Source: Thiodiazotropha sp040791665
GTDB taxonomy: Bacteria > Pseudomonadota > Gammaproteobacteria > Chromatiales > Chromatiaceae
Direction of reading: 5' to 3'
NCBI GenBank assembly: GCA_040791665.1
Contig: JBFNNX010000017.1
Span: 62,001-126,000, forward strand
Length of the DNA: 64,000 nucleotides
This document shows, one piece after another, positions 61,801 through 64,000 of this stretch (the first letter of the stretch is position 1; the number at the start of each line of letters is the position of its first letter). The notes under the pieces were generated by a model, which was given only the letters and a program-made list of their open reading frames with translations, was not told the DNA's origin and searched no databases. Position numbers and translations under genes: made by a program.

Positions 61801-64000
61801 CGACAGCATGGGCCGCAACACGGCGCAGACCGATCAGGCAGCAATCGCCACCCACTACGCCTACGATAGCGAAGGCCGCCTCACCCAGGTCACCGACGCC
61901 CTGGGCGGCGTCACCGGCTACACCTACGACGAGGCAGGCAACAAACTGAGCCAGACCGACGCCGAGGGCAGGGTCACAAGCTGGACCTACGACGCCCAGG
62001 GGCGCGTCCTCAGCCGCACCCTGCCCATGGGCCAGCAGGAGCGCTTCGCCTACGACGCCAACGGCAATCTCACCGGCCGCACCGACTTCAACGGCAACAT
62101 CGCCACCCATCAATACGACAGCGACAACCGCTTGATCCAAAGCGACTATGCCGACGGCACCCTCGAGGTGATCAGCTACGACGCCGCCGGCAACCGCAGC
62201 CAGGTCGATGTCACCCACCCGGACGGCAGCCAGACAACCACCCTCTACAGCTACGACCAAGGCAACCGCCTGGAGACCGAGGTCCAGCCCGACGGCACCG
62301 TCCTGTCCTATCAATACGACGCCGCCGGCAACCGCACCCAGGTCCACATCAGCCTGCCCGACGGCAGCAGCCGCACCACCGACTACGCCTACGACAGCCT
62401 CAACCGGCTGCAAAGCGTCACCGATGCATCAGGCGCCACCAGCTACGGCTACGACGCCGTGGGCAACCGCACCCGCGTCAGCTACCCCAACGGCAGCAGC
62501 GAGGTCTACCGCTACGACGACCTCAACCGCCTCACCCGCAAGGAGACCTACAACGGCACCGGCACTCTGATCCAGGCCTACGACTACACCCTGCACGCGA
62601 CGGGAAGACGCACCGGCATCGACGAGCTGAGTGGTAGAAGCACGGCCTACGGCTATGACGATCTCTATCGCCTCACCAGCGAGAGCATTACAGACAGCCA
62701 GCACGGCAACTACAGCGCCGGCTACCAATACGATGCGGTAGGCAACCGTACCTACAGCACCATCGACGGGGTGCAGACCGCCTACACCTATGACGACAAC
62801 GACCGGCTGACCCAGCAGGGCGGCACAAGGTACACCTACGATGCCAACGGCAGCACCCTGACCGAGACCCTGGACACGAATACAATCATCTACAGCTACA
62901 ACGCCAAGAACGAGCTGATGAGCGTTACCCAAAACGGCACCACCACCGAATACGGCTACAACCCCAACGGTATCCGTACCAGTAAGACCGAGAGCGGCGT
63001 GATCACCCAGTACGTGGTGGACGAGAACCAGGATTATGCCCAGGTGCTGATCGAGGATGATGGTACGACCCAGGTAAGCTACACTTACGGGGACGATCTG
63101 ATCAGCCAGGATCGTGGTGGAGAAGCTTATTTCTACCACTATGACGGGTTGGGCAGTACGCGCTCTTTAACAGACAGCCTTGGGAATCTTGCGAACACCT
63201 ACGATTATGAGGCGTTTGGGGAGGTGCTTGGGCAGACGGGTGGTGTTGAGAATAGCTATTTGTTTGCTGGGGAGCAGTTTGATAACTCACTGGATCAGTA
63301 TTATCTGAGAGCACGATACTACGATCAGTCATCAGGACAGTTCACACAAATGGACTTCTTCCTTGGCTGGGAAGAAGATCCAACAACACTACACAAATAT
63401 CTATACGCCAATGTTGACCCTGTAAATGCAACTGACCCGTCGGGGCATTTTGGGTTGGCTTCGCTCGGGACGACGCTCAATATTCTTGGGAATGTGATGT
63501 TGAGGATGTCGACGGCATCCAATGCAATTGGCAGAGTAGCAACTGGCTTGGTAGGAGCTGGTCTCGGATATGGATTAAGTGAAAATATAAAAGAGTTGAT
63601 TGCTCGAAATGCCCCTGCAATGCATCGTATGCTCGAAGTTAAACGAGCAAGAGAACGAGCAAGAGTTGAAAAAAAGTCTCGTGGTCGTCGTGTTCTGTAC
63701 AATTATGGTAGCCGAGCTAGGGTTCTTGCAATATCTGCATTTGGAGTGGGTGGTAGCTCGCCAGGCTATGGACGTGGTAGGCCCCCTGGGTTTTACGGAA
63801 CAAGCATAACTCCATGGAGTATCCAATATACTCAAGAAGAACTATCAGCACTATTTTATGGTGGTAATAGGCATAGGGATGTGAGTTGGTTTGTGGCGTT
63901 TGATGGCGAGTCTTTTATTAAATACCCAGGAAACAGTCACGAATATTACAGACCTAGTTTAACTGGGGAAGTCGATCTTGATGTGATTACAATTGGCCCT
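52895..64000 (+). CDS. Giant secreted Rhs/YD-repeat protein with Ig-like, vWA, FG-GAP and CARDB modules (3' end outside window)
   Basis: The frame from ATG 52895 (GGAG and AAAGG upstream) is open to the last base: 3702 codons with no stop. Order: signal peptide (~1-26, ends IACA); Fn3-like domain (~30-125); a row of about eleven He_PIG/cadherin-like Ig repeats (N-x-A-P-x-I start, D-x-D-G-D, G-M-x-I-D, W-x-P) between ~128 and ~2075; two inserts in that row (a vWA-CARDB module and an FG-GAP-CARDB module); two more Ig-like domains (~2080-2265); the Rhs entry segment (GHFRVTFKDLEVPVVGIPIT, then RTYDS and FGHGWSVGYQ); about 40 YD repeats (~2474-3388); and the Rhs core end (YYLRARYYDQ, DPSGH) with the start of a variable tip. 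Rhs shells encapsulate a C-terminal toxin; here the Sec signal and adhesive repeats suggest a surface-exposed or released form. Confidence 0.9.
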   Translation, partial: MSSSKYLQRLTAFIFALPVMFNIACAEPIVTDGSDYCLTDFNANASVSEVQLRWVYSGAPQYNVYRSIDDGVSYQSIVQITSSDTHYLDSGLISGASYRYAVKEVNSSGVEVCQSPVVHVTPKERTDNKPPVFTSTPVLTAEMGVVYHYDVDAIDRQGDPVRYSLKSFPVGMSIDSESGLITWTPPQTGEYKVTVRAVDDAGLYDQQTYMLNVSEASTVNQAPQIVSTPVTSATESQTYQYDVDATDPNAGDVITYALVTAPTGMVIDATTGVIAWTPGETDIGTVQVSIRVQDQAGAEATQTYTIDVAFFNDPPAITSAAITTAIEGEDYRYDVEATDPDVGDTLSYSLVTAPQGMSIDGVSGLVEWIPDNQQLGDNLIEVMVADAGGLSDTQSFTIVVTGLNVAPIITSAPVITATESAVYHYDVEAVDSDGDPISYALLSAPSGMAIDPQTGLISWVPDETQSLGSLTPNEYCRLPATSAQQRPRAMDAVMVVDGSGSNVTTWPWVAGAMASLNADLKSIGIGADPEENRFGLVGFGTRPTARLFDGNQFATVSDLYEATYDGISPGGDGTAENGLRALQFTVDTYQFRDDVVKNLIWIPDEPQQGTLENDETLETFTQRLIETNFNVNVVTPFTIECLDGRRALGIDADGRGYVSDDNEDFEYCEIDRTPIDQGSGYEFTSYIEPFVLTALATGGGAWDLNAITTLGQPNALRKALTSRMYNTSTVNEAERGLADLAIQSLGLVESTGDTVTITVSLTNRGRAPVDTPILVNLLDTGNANTVIATQNLSNFAADEEQLVSFALDSASVPSGLGVAIETESGVECIVDNNQIDAPVILVSASDSQGNSDTQRFAISVQDLNQAPVINSTPESQAYVGQPYTYQVTFDDPDSGDDHQFSVSNSLTAVIDPDTGLFTYTPSAGNLGEQSFTVSVTDLGSASDGQMFTLNVSGDYLMPRFDGPPIGNRATIGQPYQFTPSVTADPTAVLAFSLLEMPSGMTIDAHDGTIHWVAAETDLNRLRLVTMAVTDQYGNKDLLLFMLFGDYENQTPFIVTTPNEIAQLRSNYNYSLRYEDPNVREDFDLQFATTAPNLTGYIPQTHGLDHLSGNLAWDRDDVTSTYPRHLIDSDFLCLNPNIDHPSTAVLHSNHWSARASIIGYNLLAVPLTDTNGDGAINSQDRNAILFTYSSGSSTFLRALDSMTGQPIWTQEFNGTDVRISRSFVPAVADINTDGVPDIILVEQYTRLLLAISSDDRRELWKSTVPIADSGFSTGQITLTDLENDGAPEILAGFSIYDAQGNWIRSVQRPVNIPSGGVTSPIYPIDLDMDGNKELIQGGIAYTAAGSELWRVPFSDNHASRLAYSAFANFDADPEPEIVHLERSDSDASVATVSLLDSDGSFIWGPNDLQYVGEPIVGDLDGDGELEIFISGEDALLDHLGNEQWRLNGYNQWENANASAADLQSNGRVEIVLSRGGRIRVLDALTGGEITNLYTSNPLAYTKPLIVDMDGDGRLEVVSIGSRGIYQSSLEFDNHNLAIPRAIYQNWWQPQGLNDQLAVNQNAPIPWSGNNVDQVVIPPQVSFSHGLPDIWVDAPRGDHRQSVNVQVVNRGTADYTAALDVELYAGDPLNGGQLLGSQSLSGLAIKEVQILQFNDLVPADFVGELVARAVPEAGVVECQTNNNMSSSYTVDLSIADHAGATDTQNYLLGVEYDTSLNYLTSVPTQEVVEGELLELDIDILNRSYTDDNNSAFFYVDPAAPEGLTVDRSAGVVRWVPPYGSAGSHRAIVYAKHLTGYSTSHIGINVLPASNYPPEIISTPQTGAFVSQPFSYDVEATDPDGDTLTYSLIQSPAGMSIDANSGLIQWTPDVQGTFPVTVSVSDGTRQATQDFTLTVLLPNLAPEITSTPSTSVVVGQSYQYQPTATDPEGDTVTFALVTNPVGMQIDQATGLLTWTPATDQIGVHDVELSATDSQGNSASQHYQLSVTTGAVNTPPSIQSQPGVSARINRAYSYQLVATDPDGDTLSYSLIEGPAGMTLSNAGLVAWTPDSEQSAPVRVRVGDGIGYVEQTWTINVLPANANLTAILYIQPATVTEGETVTLQVFPQNAIEPVSLSLTVDGNPVALDDTNSAQLTASGVGSHTVVATVSDRYDTVTETGSFLVNDPNSVDAPVVTLVAPVGGSEITAPTPIVATITDDDLSVWELWLVPPTEGTVDLSQATLLASGDTTLDNQEIAEFDPTLLLNGQHRLYLHAIDAGGNEGQDSVTVQVTGDMKLGHFRVTFKDLEVPVVGIPITITRTYDSRQRNQSLDFGHGWSVGYQDLIVQESRPPGYRWFLDSYSSGPLGVLMTYCVRSYDDNIVSVTLPDGNVERFKAVASPECNEVQPIFDVRVVFEPLDGTSSTLEATDLLSGRLVNNHIVDPGQPDAPIDPARYQLTTAEGVVYDLVQGTGIRTLTVPTGEELTFGDDGITHSSGASVSFVRDAQGRIEQIVTPDGQALNYQYDTTNGDLTAFTDQAAATSTYGYIADHYLQDIHDARGVRTLRNLYDANGRLIGQIDAEGNRIDYAYDIAGRTQTVTDRRGNDKILVFNDRGDVVAETNALGETTLRSYDPYGNELSHTDPLGNTREATYDARGNTLTETDPLGHTTTQSYSRYNQVESLTEPDGRVTSLTYRNYIRIGGVNVPRAGPLTTVTDAQGNVIDFAYDINGSLPIRITDPQGNETWYAYDMYGNKIRETKADGAVTEYSHDAMGRVLTETRTRTDGAASLTEVTRYSYDAAGREISTTDPLGHTTRTEYDGAGQVTARIDALGNRTEYTYDDRGNQVLTRYADGTTESQAYDGENNLIEQSDRAGRITRMVYDAANRLIETLHPDATPADDSDNPRSHNEYDAAGRLIAETDVLGNRTEHAYDAAGQRISTTDAQGNVTSFEYDVHGNRTAMVDALNRRTEYVYDTADRLIETRYADASTTQTTYDSMGRNTAQTDQAAIATHYAYDSEGRLTQVTDALGGVTGYTYDEAGNKLSQTDAEGRVTSWTYDAQGRVLSRTLPMGQQERFAYDANGNLTGRTDFNGNIATHQYDSDNRLIQSDYADGTLEVISYDAAGNRSQVDVTHPDGSQTTTLYSYDQGNRLETEVQPDGTVLSYQYDAAGNRTQVHISLPDGSSRTTDYAYDSLNRLQSVTDASGATSYGYDAVGNRTRVSYPNGSSEVYRYDDLNRLTRKETYNGTGTLIQAYDYTLHATGRRTGIDELSGRSTAYGYDDLYRLTSESITDSQHGNYSAGYQYDAVGNRTYSTIDGVQTAYTYDDNDRLTQQGGTRYTYDANGSTLTETLDTNTIIYSYNAKNELMSVTQNGTTTEYGYNPNGIRTSKTESGVITQYVVDENQDYAQVLIEDDGTTQVSYTYGDDLISQDRGGEAYFYHYDGLGSTRSLTDSLGNLANTYDYEAFGEVLGQTGGVENSYLFAGEQFDNSLDQYYLRARYYDQSSGQFTQMDFFLGWEEDPTTLHKYLYANVDPVNATDPSGHFGLASLGTTLNILGNVMLRMSTASNAIGRVATGLVGAGLGYGLSENIKELIARNAPAMHRMLEVKRARERARVEKKSRGRRVLYNYGSRARVLAISAFGVGGSSPGYGRGRPPGFYGTSITPWSIQYTQEELSALFYGGNRHRDVSWFVAFDGESFIKYPGNSHEYYRPSLTGEVDLDVITIGP
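54320..55378 (+). other. vWA + CARDB module inserted inside an Ig-like repeat of the Rhs giant
   Basis: The repeat started at ~residue 404 stops after GLISWVPDETQSLGS and resumes at ILVSASDSQGNSDTQRFAIS. Between them lie a von Willebrand A domain with MIDAS VVDGSGSN (~493) and a CARDB-type domain (~735-835; DTVTITVSLTNRGRAPVDTP). A cysteine marks each boundary: Cys476 (NEYC) and Cys828 (GVEC). Confidence 0.7.
56288..57922 (+). other. FG-GAP + CARDB module inserted inside another Ig-like repeat
   Basis: Another Ig-like repeat breaks off at DSDFLC (Cys1132) and its last strands reappear after VVEC (Cys1676) as VDLSIADHAGATDTQNYLLG. The insert has several FG-GAP/VCBS-type repeats with calcium loops (DTNGDGAINSQD, DINTDGVPD, DLDMDGNKE, DLDGDGELE, DMDGDGRLE), then a CARDB domain (HRQSVNVQVVNRGTADYTAA). 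Confidence 0.7.
60314..63060 (+). repeat. About 40 tandem YD repeats (~21 codons each)
   Basis: In-frame array with the pattern x-Y-x-Y-D-x-x-G-N/R-x-x-x-x-T-D-x-x-G-N, G+C-rich and highly codon-biased. The regularity creates long antisense open frames that are not genes. The array forms the spiral wall of an Rhs cocoon. Confidence 0.92.
63450..64000 (+). other. Variable C-terminal tip of the Rhs protein, truncated by the window edge
   Basis: After DPSGHFG the G+C content drops sharply and YD repeats end. The ~183 visible residues include a hydrophobic helix pair (LGTTLNILGNVML, GRVATGLVGAGLGYGL), a basic helix (VKRARERARVEKKSRGRR) and a Gly/Tyr-rich stretch (GSSPGYGRGRPPGFYG). No known toxin family is recognised, and the catalytic part may be beyond the edge. 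Confidence 0.6.

Noticed and set aside
61013..62413. 466-codon open frame on the minus strand over the YD repeats
   Set aside because: Its Val/Gly/Ala-rich translation is the antisense image of the codon-biased G+C-rich YD array; similar antisense frames occur at 60110-60973 and 62429-63139. No ribosome-binding site or domain.
60314..63060. Tandem repeats as a CRISPR array or satellite
   Set aside because: The repeats are in-frame codons of YD units with varying DNA sequence and no spacer structure.

Overview
The window looks like chromosomal DNA of a free-living or symbiotic gammaproteobacterium. Moderate G+C, a leuS-lptE-holA block, nadD-rsfS, an LPS/O-antigen region, metH and small proteins typical of Chromatiales-like sulfur oxidisers fit that group. 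The group assignment is inference; no rRNA or tRNA gene is present to test it. No IS element, integrase, CRISPR array or phage gene was seen.

Layout. (1) 1-18451 is a cell-surface glycan region. It holds a divergent GT-C-like membrane protein cut by the left edge, a Wzm/Wzt O-antigen ABC exporter, a lipid A acyltransferase-like protein, a 999-residue methyltransferase/coiled-coil/double GT2 fusion, further glycosyltransferases, a Wzx-type flippase, a sugar epimerase with a WecA-type initiating transferase, and a polyprenyl-phosphate glycosyltransferase. An abundant-looking secreted protein (5006-6796) with an AT-rich promoter region and strong terminator, and a periplasmic parvulin, lie inside it. 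(2) 18865-28831 is housekeeping: globin, leuS-lptE-holA, two tandem EF-hand proteins, a secreted aspartic protease, proA-nadD-rsfS and a WYL regulator. (3) 28857-43051 is a phosphate island: two NptA-type Na/Pi cotransporters, each followed by a small, very basic coiled-coil protein, two CorC/HlyC (CNNM) proteins, UspA, an FHA-like/PPP phosphatase beside a P-loop kinase, and PiT with its DUF47 partner. Two PhoB-box clusters are readable. The one at 41477 sits exactly as in a classical PhoB promoter and points at an uncharacterised small cysteine protein. (4) 43151-52378 is mixed: LEA-type lipoprotein, membrane-bound C13 (caspase-like) protease, metH with a structured leader, a tail-anchored response regulator and msrA. 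(5) 52895 to the right edge is one open frame of at least 3702 codons: a secreted Rhs/YD-repeat giant with Ig-like repeats into which vWA-CARDB and FG-GAP-CARDB modules are inserted, about 40 YD repeats and the beginning of a variable C-terminal tip.

How the genes work together. Region 1 builds and exports surface polysaccharide and modifies lipid A, and lptE in region 2 serves LPS transport. Region 3 reads as a phosphate-starvation response unit coupling Pi uptake to divalent-cation handling and to a phosphatase/kinase pair. The most novel-looking material is the repeated NptA + basic-protein pairing, the FHA-like/PPP + kinase pair, the two PhoB-box sites, the metH leader RNA, and the nested-domain architecture of the Rhs giant.
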